64,000 nucleotides of DNA from Alphaproteobacteria bacterium (GTDB taxonomy: Bacteria; Myxococcota_A; UBA796; GCA-2862545). Position 1 is the stretch's first letter, and each line of letters begins with the position of its first letter. The stretch is taken from positions 310,001 to 374,000 of the forward strand of contig JACKER010000007.1 of NCBI GenBank assembly GCA_020632925.1, in the 5' to 3' direction. Of this stretch, positions 15,730 to 23,722 are shown piece by piece. The translations under genes and the position numbers were made by a program. Below the pieces are notes generated by a model. That model worked only from the letters and a program-made list of their open reading frames with translations. It had not been told where the DNA came from and searched no databases.

Positions 15730-17498
15730 CGACACACCCGGATGTCCTGCTTGCACTTGAGCGTCCGCGTGGCGCCGAGCTCCACCGTGATCTGGCCCAC
15801 GGTCGTCGGCGTCCCTCCATCGAAGAAGGCCTCGATGGCGTACGTGCCGGGGAGGACCTCCGCCGGCAGCGGTGTGTTGCCGCTCGGGCCCTGGAGCCAC
15901 ACCCGGTCGACGTCCCCGCGCAGCTCGACGCGCACCATCCCCGGCGTCACCTTCGGCTCGGGTGGGGGCAGGGGTGCGGCGACCACGGGCTCCGGCTGGG
16001 GCTCGGGCGGCGTCACCACGGGCTCGGGCGGCGGCTCGACCGGTGCGGGCGGCGGCGCGACCACCGGCGCGGGACGGGTGGGACCGGGCTTGCTCGGCGC
16101 AGGGTCGGCGGGCGCAGGCTTCGGCTCAACCCGCGTGGGCTCCGGCTCCACGGGCGCCGGCGGGAGGACCACCGCCGGGACCTCGGGGCGGTCGGGGGCG
16201 GCGATCACGTGGGCGGAGACCGGAGCGTCCGCCACGACGAGCGGCTTCACCGGCGCGGGCGGGCGCTGCTCTTCGGCCGTGGCCTCCTGCGGCCACGTGA
16301 GGAACGCGTACACACCGATCCCGACGCCCACCGTGGCCAGCGCGACCAGGGCCACCATCGCGACCAGCGCGCCGCCGGCGAACGCGTACCCCTGCGGGGA
16401 GAGGCTCCCCATGCTGGGTGTCGAGCGGGTGGCCGCGGGGGGAGGCGTCAGCGCGTGCTCGGGCGGCTCCATCAGCGCGGAGATGGCGTCGGCGGTGAGC
16501 GTCTCGTCGGTCCGCGCCGAGCCCCCCGACCGGCCGATGGGCGTCCTCGCGGGGATACGCTCGGCGCTGCTGGAGCTCACCGCGTACTTCGCCAGGATCG
16601 ACGGATCCCACGGGCCGGTCTCGAGCGTGGCGGGGTCGATCTCCGTGGTCCAGTCGTCGCGGTCCCCGTTCCACACCTGCTGGAGCGTGGCGACGTCGCG
16701 GATGCGCTTGTCCCGGTCGGGCTCCAGGGCGCCGACGATGGCCCGCTCCATCCGCTCGGGGAGGTCGGGACGTCGGTCGCGCGGCGGGACGTAGTCGCCG
16801 TTGGCCACCGCCGTGAACAGCTCGAGCAGATCGTCGCCCTCGAACGCCTTGATGCCGCAGACCAGCTCGTACAGGATCGCCCCGACCGAGAAGATGTCGG
16901 CCCGCTGGTCGACGCGTCCCGCGTTCCGGATCTGCTCGGGCGCCATGTACGACGGGGTGCCCATCGTGGTCCCGCTGCGGGTCGCGCCCGGGCCGGCGGC
17001 CCCCGACTCGTCCCCGATGATCTTGGCCAGGCCGAAGTCGGCGATCTTCGGGATCAGCTGCCCACTGGCCACCGAGCACAGGATGTTGGCGGGCTTCAGA
17101 TCGCGGTGGATCAGACCCTGCGCGTGGGCGGCGCCGAGTCCCGACAGGATCCCGTGGGCCAGCAGATCGCACTGCTCGAGGGTCAGCCGGGTGTCGGTCA
17201 GCAGGGTGTCGAGGGCGGGCCCGCGAACGAGCTCCATCAAGAGCCCGGGGGAGCCACCCACGTCGACCACGTCGAACACCGACAGGATGTTCGGGTGCTG
17301 GAGCTGCGACTGGACCTGTCCCTCGCGGTTGAGTCTCGCCTGGACGCTGCGGGCGGTGAGCGCCAGCACCTTCAGCGCGCAGGGCGTCCCGAGCTGGGCG
17401 TTGATCACCTCGTAGACCACGGCCATGCCGCCGCGTCCCACGACGCGCTGGATCGTGTACCGATCGGCGATGACGGTGCCCGGGCTCAGGTCGTCCAT
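15726..17498 (-). CDS. membrane Ser/Thr protein kinase (PknB-like, Pro-rich C-terminus)
   Basis: 590 residues. The kinase domain at about 10-275 is complete: glycine loop GRGGMAVVYE, lysine in CALKVLA, HRDLKPAN, DFGLAKI and APEQ, so it should be active. A single membrane segment follows near 385-410 (VAMVALVALATVGVGIGVY), then a long Pro/Glu/Val-rich region and a small C-terminal beta domain (TYAIEAFFDGG) resembling PEGA. The kinase lies inside and the Pro-rich tail outside the membrane. ATG 17498 overlaps the upstream stop by 1 nt (TGATG) with GAGG 5 nt before. It is the middle gene of a three-gene operon. Confidence 0.92.
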   Translation of the reverse strand: MDDLSPGTVIADRYTIQRVVGRGGMAVVYEVINAQLGTPCALKVLALTARSVQARLNREGQVQSQLQHPNILSVFDVVDVGGSPGLLMELVRGPALDTLLTDTRLTLEQCDLLAHGILSGLGAAHAQGLIHRDLKPANILCSVASGQLIPKIADFGLAKIIGDESGAAGPGATRSGTTMGTPSYMAPEQIRNAGRVDQRADIFSVGAILYELVCGIKAFEGDDLLELFTAVANGDYVPPRDRRPDLPERMERAIVGALEPDRDKRIRDVATLQQVWNGDRDDWTTEIDPATLETGPWDPSILAKYAVSSSSAERIPARTPIGRSGGSARTDETLTADAISALMEPPEHALTPPPAATRSTPSMGSLSPQGYAFAGGALVAMVALVALATVGVGIGVYAFLTWPQEATAEEQRPPAPVKPLVVADAPVSAHVIAAPDRPEVPAVVLPPAPVEPEPTRVEPKPAPADPAPSKPGPTRPAPVVAPPPAPVEPPPEPVVTPPEPQPEPVVAAPLPPPEPKVTPGMVRVELRGDVDRVWLQGPSGNTPLPAEVLPGTYAIEAFFDGGTPTTVGQITVELGATRTLKCKQDIRVCR

Positions 17499-18304
17499 CA
17501 CCACCTCGCCCCGGGAGGTGCCTTGCCGTCGTCGGCCCAGGTGAAGGCGAGGACCAACCCGCCGATCCCGAGCGCCCCGGTCCCGGCGGACACGGCCGTG
17601 AACGTGATCGACTCGGACTGCAGGCGCGCGAGATCGGCGCGACGGAGGTCCTGCGAGGTGTCCCAGAAGGGGCCGTGCGTGGACCACGCCAGCCCGTAGA
17701 AGGCGGCGGAGGTCGCGAGGAGCGCCCCCGAGGCCACCAACAGCCGGTTCCGGTCGCGCGGTCGCGCGTCGAAGGCGGGAAGGTCGTCGCCCGGACGGAG
17801 CAGGCGCGTGCCCAGGACCTCGCCGTCGTCCACCCACTGCACGATCGTCGCGCGATCGAGCGGCTGGCGCGGCGAGAGCACCCCGTCGAACGCGAGCGCG
17901 CCGCGCCGTGGCTGCGGAGGCCGGCGGTCGTCGCCGGGGTCGTCGCCGAGCGACTCGTACGTCCGGCGCAGCTCGTGATCGGCCGGCAGCAGCGCGTCGG
18001 TGAAGGCGAAGGCCGGATCGAGCATGCGCGCGGCCACCAGGCTCTCGATCGCCGCGTCCTCGTTCCCCGCGCCATAGAGCATCATCGCGTCGAGGCGGTG
18101 GTAGCGGGCGGCGTCGTTGGCGCTCGGCAGGTCACCCAGGCAGGGGAGCAGCAGCGTGGCGTCGTCCATGGCCCGCTGGAAGCCCTCCGAGTCGAGGTCG
18201 GCGTACGCCTTCTCCGCGTCCTGCAGCCGATCGGCGAGGGTGGACGACGCCGTCCGACCGAGGCACCCGGCCACCGCCACCCCGCTCCACACCCACGCCA
18301 GCAT
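17498..18304 (-). CDS. lipoprotein upstream of kinase (TPR-like helices)
   Basis: 268 residues from ATG 18304, which has GGAG 5 nt upstream; GTG 18310 is possible but overlaps that site. The signal is MLAWVWSGVAVAGC. A helical part (DRLQDAEKAYADLDSEGFQ, AARYHRLDAMMLYGAGNE) resembles tetratricopeptide helices, and the C-terminus has two hydrophobic stretches (LLVASGALLATSAAFYGLA; AGTGALGIGGLVLAFTW). The same pairing of such a protein with a Ser/Thr kinase recurs at 31378-33644, so it may sense or transmit a signal with the kinase. Specific function unknown. Confidence 0.7.
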   Translation of the reverse strand: MLAWVWSGVAVAGCLGRTASSTLADRLQDAEKAYADLDSEGFQRAMDDATLLLPCLGDLPSANDAARYHRLDAMMLYGAGNEDAAIESLVAARMLDPAFAFTDALLPADHELRRTYESLGDDPGDDRRPPQPRRGALAFDGVLSPRQPLDRATIVQWVDDGEVLGTRLLRPGDDLPAFDARPRDRNRLLVASGALLATSAAFYGLAWSTHGPFWDTSQDLRRADLARLQSESITFTAVSAGTGALGIGGLVLAFTWADDGKAPPGARW

Positions 18305-18369
18305 CCGCACTCCGACCGGTGAAGGGTAGCAGACGCCGCATCCAACCGCCCGTAAACTGCGTGTGGAGG

Positions 18370-19467
18370 ATGCCGTTGGACGACGTGCGAGCGGTGGCCG
18401 CGATGCTGACGCGCCGGCAGGTCCCAGATCTGGCCGACGAGGACGGCAGGCCGGTGGGCGAGGTCGCGGCGACCTGGTACCGCGACGTGGTGACCGATAC
18501 GGTCAGGTGTCCCTACCGCGATGCGCGCCATGGGGGCGTGATGAACCGCAGCGCGCTCCGGCAGATGGGCGGGGTGTGGCCGGCGCTGCTCGCGACCTTC
18601 CGCGCGCTCGGTGGGCCCGAACCGCGCGTGATCGATGCGTTCCGCGCGGCGCTCGTCGGGATCAGCGCCCCCGCGGCAGCGCACGTGGCGCACCCGGAAC
18701 GACCGATCCCGAACGGGTTGGCGGCGCTCTACAAGACGAGCCTCGGCCTGTCGCAGGTGACGGCGGCGTTGCTGCTCGCGGACGACGGCGTCGCTGACGC
18801 GCCCCTCTCCGAGCTCGGCGACGGGGTGGCGTTCTTCCGCTTCCTGGACGACGGGCGCTGGCTCCTCGGTGAGGAGCAGGTCTGCGCCGGGTCCGAAGCC
18901 ATGATCGTGGAGGCCTGGGAGGGGCTTCTAGGCCGTAGGGGGGCGCTGCCCCCCTCGCCACCCCCCGCCCTCGGCGCTCCGTCTGCGTCGCGCGACACCT
19001 CCGGTGGCGCGTCCGCTACGCGTCCGACCACCTCCGGGTCGTCTGGGCTTTCCCAGACCTCGGGATCTCCAGGCGGTGGGGGGGCGCTGCCCCCCTCGCC
19101 ACCCCCCGCCTTTCAGGCGACCCTCGGCACTCCGTCCCCCTCCGACGCGGGGATCGTGCTCCCGGAGCTGGCCGAGCTGCGGCACGAGCGCTGGCTGCCC
19201 GTCGCTCACACGCTCGTGGGCGCGGTGGCGGTGGCCGGGCTCGCGGTCGGTGGCGCCGCCGCGGGCCTCGAGGGCTGGATCGGTCCGCGCGGGCCGGCGT
19301 GGACGCGGGCGCTGTTCTCCGCGCCGGGGCGGGGTCCGGAGCACGCGCGACGCCTGTTCGCACGCGGCGCGATCCCCCCTTCGGTCGAGGCGATGATCAC
19401 GATGCCACCTGCGTCGGGGGTGGTCTGGGCCGCCCGGATCGAGGAAGCGGTGAACGCCTCGTATTGA
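18370..19467 (+). CDS. hypothetical protein with palindromic-repeat insertion (~365 aa)
   Basis: Unrecognised. The N-terminal ~185 residues and the C-terminal ~105 look like ordinary folded protein (ALYKTSLGLSQVTAALLL; VAVAGLAVGGAAAGLEGW). Between them is a low-complexity Pro/Ser/Thr/Gly linker encoded by a repeat insertion (18938-19110). ATG 18370 directly follows GGAGG, which is too close for a normal ribosome site; GTG 18361 or GTG 18319 in frame are alternatives, so the start is uncertain. It lies immediately upstream of the Fur box and bfd, whose operator overlaps its stop codon; no functional link can be shown. Confidence 0.65.
   Translation: MPLDDVRAVAAMLTRRQVPDLADEDGRPVGEVAATWYRDVVTDTVRCPYRDARHGGVMNRSALRQMGGVWPALLATFRALGGPEPRVIDAFRAALVGISAPAAAHVAHPERPIPNGLAALYKTSLGLSQVTAALLLADDGVADAPLSELGDGVAFFRFLDDGRWLLGEEQVCAGSEAMIVEAWEGLLGRRGALPPSPPPALGAPSASRDTSGGASATRPTTSGSSGLSQTSGSPGGGGALPPSPPPAFQATLGTPSPSDAGIVLPELAELRHERWLPVAHTLVGAVAVAGLAVGGAAAGLEGWIGPRGPAWTRALFSAPGRGPEHARRLFARGAIPPSVEAMITMPPASGVVWAARIEEAVNASY
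18938..19110. repeat. REP-like palindromic repeats inside a coding region
   Basis: A 32-bp unit beginning ggggggcgctgcccccc occurs at 18938-18969 and again at 19079-19110, 141 bp (47 codons) apart. Each unit starts with a 7-bp-stem hairpin (GGGGGGC/GCCCCCC). Further inverted repeats lie between them (ctgggctttcccag). The insert keeps the reading frame of the host gene and encodes linker-like sequence. Confidence 0.7.
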
Positions 19468-19484
19468 AATCGGTTATCATTTTC
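19466..19484. promoter_or_regulatory. Fur box upstream of bfd-bfr
   Basis: The 19-bp site gaaatcggttatcattttc matches the Fur consensus GATAATGATAATCATTATC at 14 of 19 positions when read on the minus strand. It is an AT-rich island in GC-rich DNA. It overlaps the stop codon of the upstream gene and lies 20 nt before the bfd start, where a bound repressor would block transcription. Iron-dependent control is expected for this pair. Confidence 0.65.
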
Positions 19485-19503
19485 AGCACCGACGGGAGGG
19501 GGC

Positions 19504-19713
19504 GTGATCCTCTGTCTGTGCGAAGGCGTGAGCGACCGGGCCATCGACGACGCGATCCGCGCTGGCGCTCGCTCGGTGCGGCAGGTGACGCGAGCGACGG
19601 GCGCCGGCACCGGCTGCGGATCGTGCGCCTGCGACGTCCGCTCTCGCCTCAAGGCCACCCGCCAGGCCGAGCCGGTGCGCTGCACGGCCGGTCGCGGGAA
19701 CGTCGCCGGCTGA
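19504..19713 (+). CDS. bfd: bacterioferritin-associated ferredoxin-like [2Fe-2S] protein
   Basis: 69 residues of the BFD-like [2Fe-2S] family. Four cysteines in the expected pattern, CLC at residues 4-6 and CGSC near 38-41, bind the cluster. In known systems Bfd reduces the heme of bacterioferritin to release stored iron. GTG 19504 follows the ribosome site GGGAGGG. Bacterioferritin is encoded 69 bp downstream, and a Fur box precedes the gene, so expression is expected under iron shortage. The family is also used as a domain in other enzymes, but the short stand-alone form next to bfr supports Bfd. Confidence 0.9.
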   Translation: MILCLCEGVSDRAIDDAIRAGARSVRQVTRATGAGTGCGSCACDVRSRLKATRQAEPVRCTAGRGNVAG

Positions 19714-19782
19714 GGTCCGGCCGCGGACCGTGGGCGAACGTCCCTCCGGGAGGTTACCCCGGCCCCCTTCCGGGAGGTCCAG

Positions 19783-20259
19783 ATGGCGGTGAAGGCCGGC
19801 AAGCAGGTGATCGACGCGCTCAACGAGGTGCTGACCGCGGAGCTCACCGCGATCAACCAGTACTTCCTGCACGCCAAGATGCTCGAGAACTGGGGCTTCC
19901 TGGGCCTGGCGGGGAAGGTCCGCGCCGAGTCCATCGACGAGATGAAGCACGCCGACCAGCTCATCGACCGCATCCTGTACCTCGAGGGCGTGCCCAACGT
20001 GCAGAAGCTCGGGCGGGTGCGGATCGGTGAGGACGTGGCCGAGATGTGGCGGTCGGATCTCACGCTCGAGCAGGAGGCCATCCCCCGGCTCAACACCGCC
20101 ATCGCCCTGTGCCGGGATCAGGCGGACAACGGGACCCGTCAGCTGCTCGACGAGATCCTGGCGAGCGAGGAAGAGCACCTCGACTGGCTCGAGACGCAGC
20201 TCCACCTCATCGACACGGTGGGCCTGCAGGCGTACCTCGCGCAGCACATCGACGCCTGA
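19783..20259 (+). CDS. bfr: bacterioferritin
   Basis: 158 residues, the usual length. Ferroxidase-centre ligands are visible in LTAELTAINQYFLH, the ExxH pair DEMKHAD and ILASEEEHLDWLE. The methionine in DEMKHAD is the heme-ligand Met of the Bfr type (Met52 in Escherichia coli), so this is heme-containing Bfr rather than plain ferritin. It forms a 24-subunit shell that oxidises and stores iron. The ribosome site GGGAGG lies 5-6 nt before the ATG. It follows bfd and probably shares its Fur-controlled transcript. Confidence 0.95.
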   Translation: MAVKAGKQVIDALNEVLTAELTAINQYFLHAKMLENWGFLGLAGKVRAESIDEMKHADQLIDRILYLEGVPNVQKLGRVRIGEDVAEMWRSDLTLEQEAIPRLNTAIALCRDQADNGTRQLLDEILASEEEHLDWLETQLHLIDTVGLQAYLAQHIDA

Positions 20260-20313
20260 GCCCTTCCCAGCGACAGCCCCTGTTGTAAGCTGCGCGGGTC
20301 CAGGGGAGGGCTC

Positions 20314-21558
20314 ATGCGGCAGGTGGCCGCCTCACTGATCATCGTGACGGTCGCCGGTTGCGGCCAGCCGGCGGAGCCGCCGGCGCCTTCCGCCTCGCTC
20401 ACGCTGGGTGGTCCGGAGGCGCTCGCGAAGCGCCTGCTGCCGGATCTCGCCGGGAGCTACGGACGGCAGAAGTCCACGACGCCGCCCCGGGTGCGCACCA
20501 TCCGCTCCGAGAGCGGGGGGATCCGCGAGCTGCTGGACGCCGAGATCGACGCTGCCTTCAGCAGCCGCGACGCGACGCCGAGCGAGGAGGACCAGGCCAA
20601 GGTGCTGGGGTTCACCTTCGACTCGCCGGACTCGCGTCACATCGTGGCCGTCGACGTCGTCGCGGTCGGCGTCCACCCGCGCAACCCGCTCGACAGCCTG
20701 ACGTACGACCAGGTCATCGGCATCTTCTGCACGCACACGATCGAGAACTGGTCGGCGCTGGGCCACGACGATCACCCGATCCGGGCGCTGGTCCGCGAGC
20801 CGGGCTCGGGCACGCGCGACCTGTTCGAGGACTTCTTCTGCGGTCCCCAGGGGCTCAGCCCCAAGCTCGAGGTCGTCTCCGCGACCCAGATCGGGTCCGC
20901 GCTCACCGACGATCCCTACGCGGTCGCGATGATGTCGCTCTCGGAGGGCGTGGGCAAGCCGCTGTCGCTGCGGGTCCAGCCCAACGCCTCGCCCGTCAAG
21001 CCGTCGCAGGACAACATCGTGCGCGGCCAGTACCCGCTCTTCGGCGACGTCTACGTCTACACCCGCGGCAAGCCCACGGGGGAGCTCTCGTCCTTCCTCG
21101 ACTGGATCGCGTCGCCGGCCGGCCAGGAGGTCATCGACGAGCTGCGGTACGTCCCGCTCTCGCTGCGCCCCGACCGCGCCGACACCGATCGTCCGCTGCG
21201 GGAGACGCTGCAGTTCGAGGTGGACAGCTCCGTTCCCAACCAGCGGTCCAACGCACGGATGCAGGTGCTGATCTCCGAGCTCAAGGAGAAGCAGTACCGC
21301 CACGTGATCCTCGAGGGCTTCACCGACGACCGCGAGGCCGACCCGTACAAGCTCTCGCAGCAGCGCGCCGAGGCCGTGCGGACCCTGCTCTCGGACGCCA
21401 TGCCCGAGCTGTACGTCGAGATCATCCCGCGTGGGCCGAAGAGCCCGATCGCGCCGAATGACACGCCGTACGGTCGGCAGGTCAACCGGCGGGTGCAGGT
21501 CTACCTCGCGGAGGAGGAGACCCGGCGCGAGGACGCGGCGGTGCCCGAGGGCGGCTGA
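20314..21558 (+). CDS. PstS-like binding domain fused to OmpA domain, lipoprotein
   Basis: 414 residues with lipoprotein signal MRQVAASLIIVTVAGC. Residues ~30-285 resemble the phosphate/solute-binding fold of PstS family proteins (VVAVGVHPRNPLDSLTYDQV, REPGSGTRDLFEDFF, GYP-like IVRGQYPLFGDVYVYTRG). Residues ~295-405 are an OmpA-like peptidoglycan-binding domain (HVILEGFTDDREADPYKLS, NRRVQVYL). The fusion would tether a ligand-binding domain to the cell wall rather than deliver it to an ABC transporter; no transporter genes are nearby. It is followed 1 bp later by the acyltransferase gene. Confidence 0.82.
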   Translation: MRQVAASLIIVTVAGCGQPAEPPAPSASLTLGGPEALAKRLLPDLAGSYGRQKSTTPPRVRTIRSESGGIRELLDAEIDAAFSSRDATPSEEDQAKVLGFTFDSPDSRHIVAVDVVAVGVHPRNPLDSLTYDQVIGIFCTHTIENWSALGHDDHPIRALVREPGSGTRDLFEDFFCGPQGLSPKLEVVSATQIGSALTDDPYAVAMMSLSEGVGKPLSLRVQPNASPVKPSQDNIVRGQYPLFGDVYVYTRGKPTGELSSFLDWIASPAGQEVIDELRYVPLSLRPDRADTDRPLRETLQFEVDSSVPNQRSNARMQVLISELKEKQYRHVILEGFTDDREADPYKLSQQRAEAVRTLLSDAMPELYVEIIPRGPKSPIAPNDTPYGRQVNRRVQVYLAEEETRREDAAVPEGG

Positions 21559-21559
21559 C

Positions 21560-22420
21560 ATGTCGAACATCGCGCTGGTCCGGAAGACCGACCTGTCCTC
21601 GTTCCGCATGATCGCCATCGGGACGTGGCGGACGACCAAGGATCCGTCGGTCTATGGCGCGATCGAGCTCGAGATGGACGAGACGCTGCGGTACCTCGAG
21701 GCGCTGCGGGCCGCGACGGGCAAGCGCGTGACGGTGACGCACCTGATGGCCAAGGCCATGGGGATCGTCCTGTCCGAGATGCCGGACGCGAACGCGATCC
21801 TGCGGTTCAACCGGATCTACCTGCGGCAGTCCGTCGACGTCTTCTTCCAGGTCGCGATGAAGGATCCGGTCACCGGCCAGATCGACCTGTCGGGGCTCAC
21901 GATCCGCGAGGCCGACCGCAAGTCGATGCCGGAGATCGTGGACGAGTTCGAGCGGGTCGCCGCCAAGGTGCGGGCGGGCAAGGACGAGGAGAAGGAGCGG
22001 ACGCGCACCACCTTCAAGTCGCTGCCGGGCTTCCTCGTGGGTCCGCTGCTCGACGCGATCAGCCTCCTGATCTACACGCTGAACCTGGACCTGTCCTTCC
22101 TCGGGCTCCCCAAGGACCCGTTCGGCAGCGCGATGGTGACGAACGTGGGGTCGCTCGGGCTCGAAGAGGCCTACGTCCCCCTGGTGCCGTACAGCAAGGT
22201 CCCGCTGCTCGTCGCCGTCGGCGCGCTCAAGCGCACGGTGGCCGTCCGCGAGGGCGACGTGATCGAGCCGGTGACGGTGATGCGGCTGTTCGCGACCTTC
22301 GACCACCGGATCCTCGACGGTGCGCACGCCGCGAAGATGGCGGGCACGCTCCACCGGATCTTCGCCGACCCGTGGACGGCCTTCGGCGGGGTCGAGCGGC
22401 CGGTGGCCGTCACGGCGTGA
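21560..22420 (+). CDS. 2-oxoacid dehydrogenase acyltransferase catalytic domain, stand-alone
   Basis: 286 residues comprising only the E2-type catalytic domain. The active-site motif is FDHRILDGA near residues 253-261 (His and Asp of the HxxxDG signature) and the chain includes FGSAMVTNVGSLG. The lipoyl and subunit-binding domains of true E2 proteins are absent, and no E1 or E3 gene is nearby, so it is probably not part of a pyruvate dehydrogenase complex. It may be an acyltransferase acting on another substrate. ATG 21560 lies 1 nt after the previous stop. The 3' end overlaps the convergent kinase gene by 11 bp. Confidence 0.85.
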   Translation: MSNIALVRKTDLSSFRMIAIGTWRTTKDPSVYGAIELEMDETLRYLEALRAATGKRVTVTHLMAKAMGIVLSEMPDANAILRFNRIYLRQSVDVFFQVAMKDPVTGQIDLSGLTIREADRKSMPEIVDEFERVAAKVRAGKDEEKERTRTTFKSLPGFLVGPLLDAISLLIYTLNLDLSFLGLPKDPFGSAMVTNVGSLGLEEAYVPLVPYSKVPLLVAVGALKRTVAVREGDVIEPVTVMRLFATFDHRILDGAHAAKMAGTLHRIFADPWTAFGGVERPVAVTA

Positions 22421-23201
22421 GCAGCGCCTTCGCCTCGCTCCCGTCCGCCGGGCGATCGGTGGGCTTGCGCGCGGTCAGCGTCAGGATCAGGTGGCGGAGG
22501 TCCGCGGGGACACGCTCACCCGGGTCGAGCGAGGTGATGCCCATCTTGCTGCGCATGAGCTGCGTCATCGGCAGCTTCGCGTCGAAGGCACGCCGGCCGA
22601 CCGCCAGCTCCCACAGCACCTGTCCCGCACCGTAGACATCCCAGCCGCGCGGGTCGCCCGACTCCTCCATGATCCACTCGGGTGGCGCGTAGGCGAAGGT
22701 GCCAACACGAACCCCGACGCCCGACAGCCGCTCGAGGGAGGCGTCGAGCGCGAGGTTGAAGTCCACGACCGTCAGCTTTCCGTCCGGGCCGACGATCAGG
22801 TTGCCGGGCTTGATGTCGCGGTGGGCGATGCCGTGGGTGTGCCAGTAGGCCATCGCGTCCAGCAGCTGGTCGGCGATCCGACGCAGGGTCCGGGGCGCGG
22901 CGGCGCCCGCGCGGATCAGGTGACCCGCGTGCTGCCCGCGGACGAACTCCATCTCCAGCCACGCGGGACGAGAGTTCAGGTCGATGCTGCGCACCTTCAC
23001 GATGTTGGGGTGCGACAGCCGCAGCAGGATCTCGGCCTCCCGCTGCAACCTGCGGTGCTGCTGGTCCTCGGGATCGACGCTACGGAGCAGCTTGACGGCG
23101 GCCTCCTCGTCGCCGTCGGTGCAGCGGTAGACGTCGGCGGCGCCGCCCGTCCCCAGCCGCTCCTGGACCGTCCAGCGGCCGTAGGTGTCGCCCGGGTTCA
23201 C
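22410..23201 (-). CDS. cytosolic Ser/Thr protein kinase with DFN motif
   Basis: 263 residues, kinase domain only, with no membrane segment. Glycine loop GTGGAADVY, lysine in AAVKLLRS, catalytic HRDIKPGN and APPEW are present, but the magnesium-binding DFG reads DFN (VVDFNLALD). The Asp is kept, so activity is likely though the loop is atypical. GTG 23201 overlaps the stop of the pyroglutamyl peptidase gene (GTGA). It is the last gene of a three-gene minus operon with that peptidase and an RNA methyltransferase. Confidence 0.88.
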   Translation of the reverse strand: MNPGDTYGRWTVQERLGTGGAADVYRCTDGDEEAAVKLLRSVDPEDQQHRRLQREAEILLRLSHPNIVKVRSIDLNSRPAWLEMEFVRGQHAGHLIRAGAAAPRTLRRIADQLLDAMAYWHTHGIAHRDIKPGNLIVGPDGKLTVVDFNLALDASLERLSGVGVRVGTFAYAPPEWIMEESGDPRGWDVYGAGQVLWELAVGRRAFDAKLPMTQLMRSKMGITSLDPGERVPADLRHLILTLTARKPTDRPADGSEAKALLTP

Positions 23202-23722
23202 GGGGCACCGCCGAGCATCGCGCGGAGGCCGGACAGCAGGCGGTGGCGGGCGAGGCCCTCCGCCGGCAGGTGGACGAAGCCCACGGGCACCTCGAGCGCG
23301 CTCGCCACGCGGTAGAGCCAGGCGTTGCACACGTAGCGCCCAGCGTCGTCGGAGAGCCTCGCACCCAGGGCGTGCGCCAGCCGGCGCGTGTCGAGGGTGG
23401 CGCGGACCTCCGGCGGTCCCGACAGACGGGCCACCACGTCGCCCCGGGCGTCCGGTCGTCCCACCTCCACTCGAACCGCCCGCCGCTCCACGTGCACCCC
23501 CGCGCGGCCCACCGCCACCCCGAGGCCGACGACCAGGGCGGCGTCGAGCTCCCGAGCGACGCGGACCGCGCCCTCGGGCCCCTCCGTCCAATGCACGGGG
23601 AGCTCGATCCCGGTCACCAGCGCACCCCCGAGCCGCGCCCCGTCCACGGAGCGGGCCAGACGTCCGCTCGGGTTGTCGGGGACGCCGGGGAAGGGTCCGA
23701 AGCCGGTGACCAGCACCCTCAT
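23198..23722 (-). CDS. pcp: pyroglutamyl peptidase I-like protein (peptidase C15)
   Basis: 174 residues, shorter than the usual ~210. The N-terminal signature MRVLVTGFGPFPGVPDNPSG is clear. Candidate catalytic residues are Glu in HVERRAVRV, Cys in GRYVCNAWLY and His in GFVHLPAEG, matching the Glu-Cys-His set of the family, which removes N-terminal pyroglutamate in the cytoplasm. Part of the central region is condensed relative to typical members, so substrate range may differ. It is joined to both neighbours by 4-nt overlaps (ATGA upstream, GTGA downstream). Confidence 0.83.
   Translation of the reverse strand: MRVLVTGFGPFPGVPDNPSGRLARSVDGARLGGALVTGIELPVHWTEGPEGAVRVARELDAALVVGLGVAVGRAGVHVERRAVRVEVGRPDARGDVVARLSGPPEVRATLDTRRLAHALGARLSDDAGRYVCNAWLYRVASALEVPVGFVHLPAEGLARHRLLSGLRAMLGGAP

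Noticed and set aside
15740..15900. N-terminal extension of the MopE-like lipoprotein
   Set aside because: ATG 15729 begins a clear lipoprotein signal and overlaps the kinase stop as ATGA; the extension lies inside the kinase gene in another frame.
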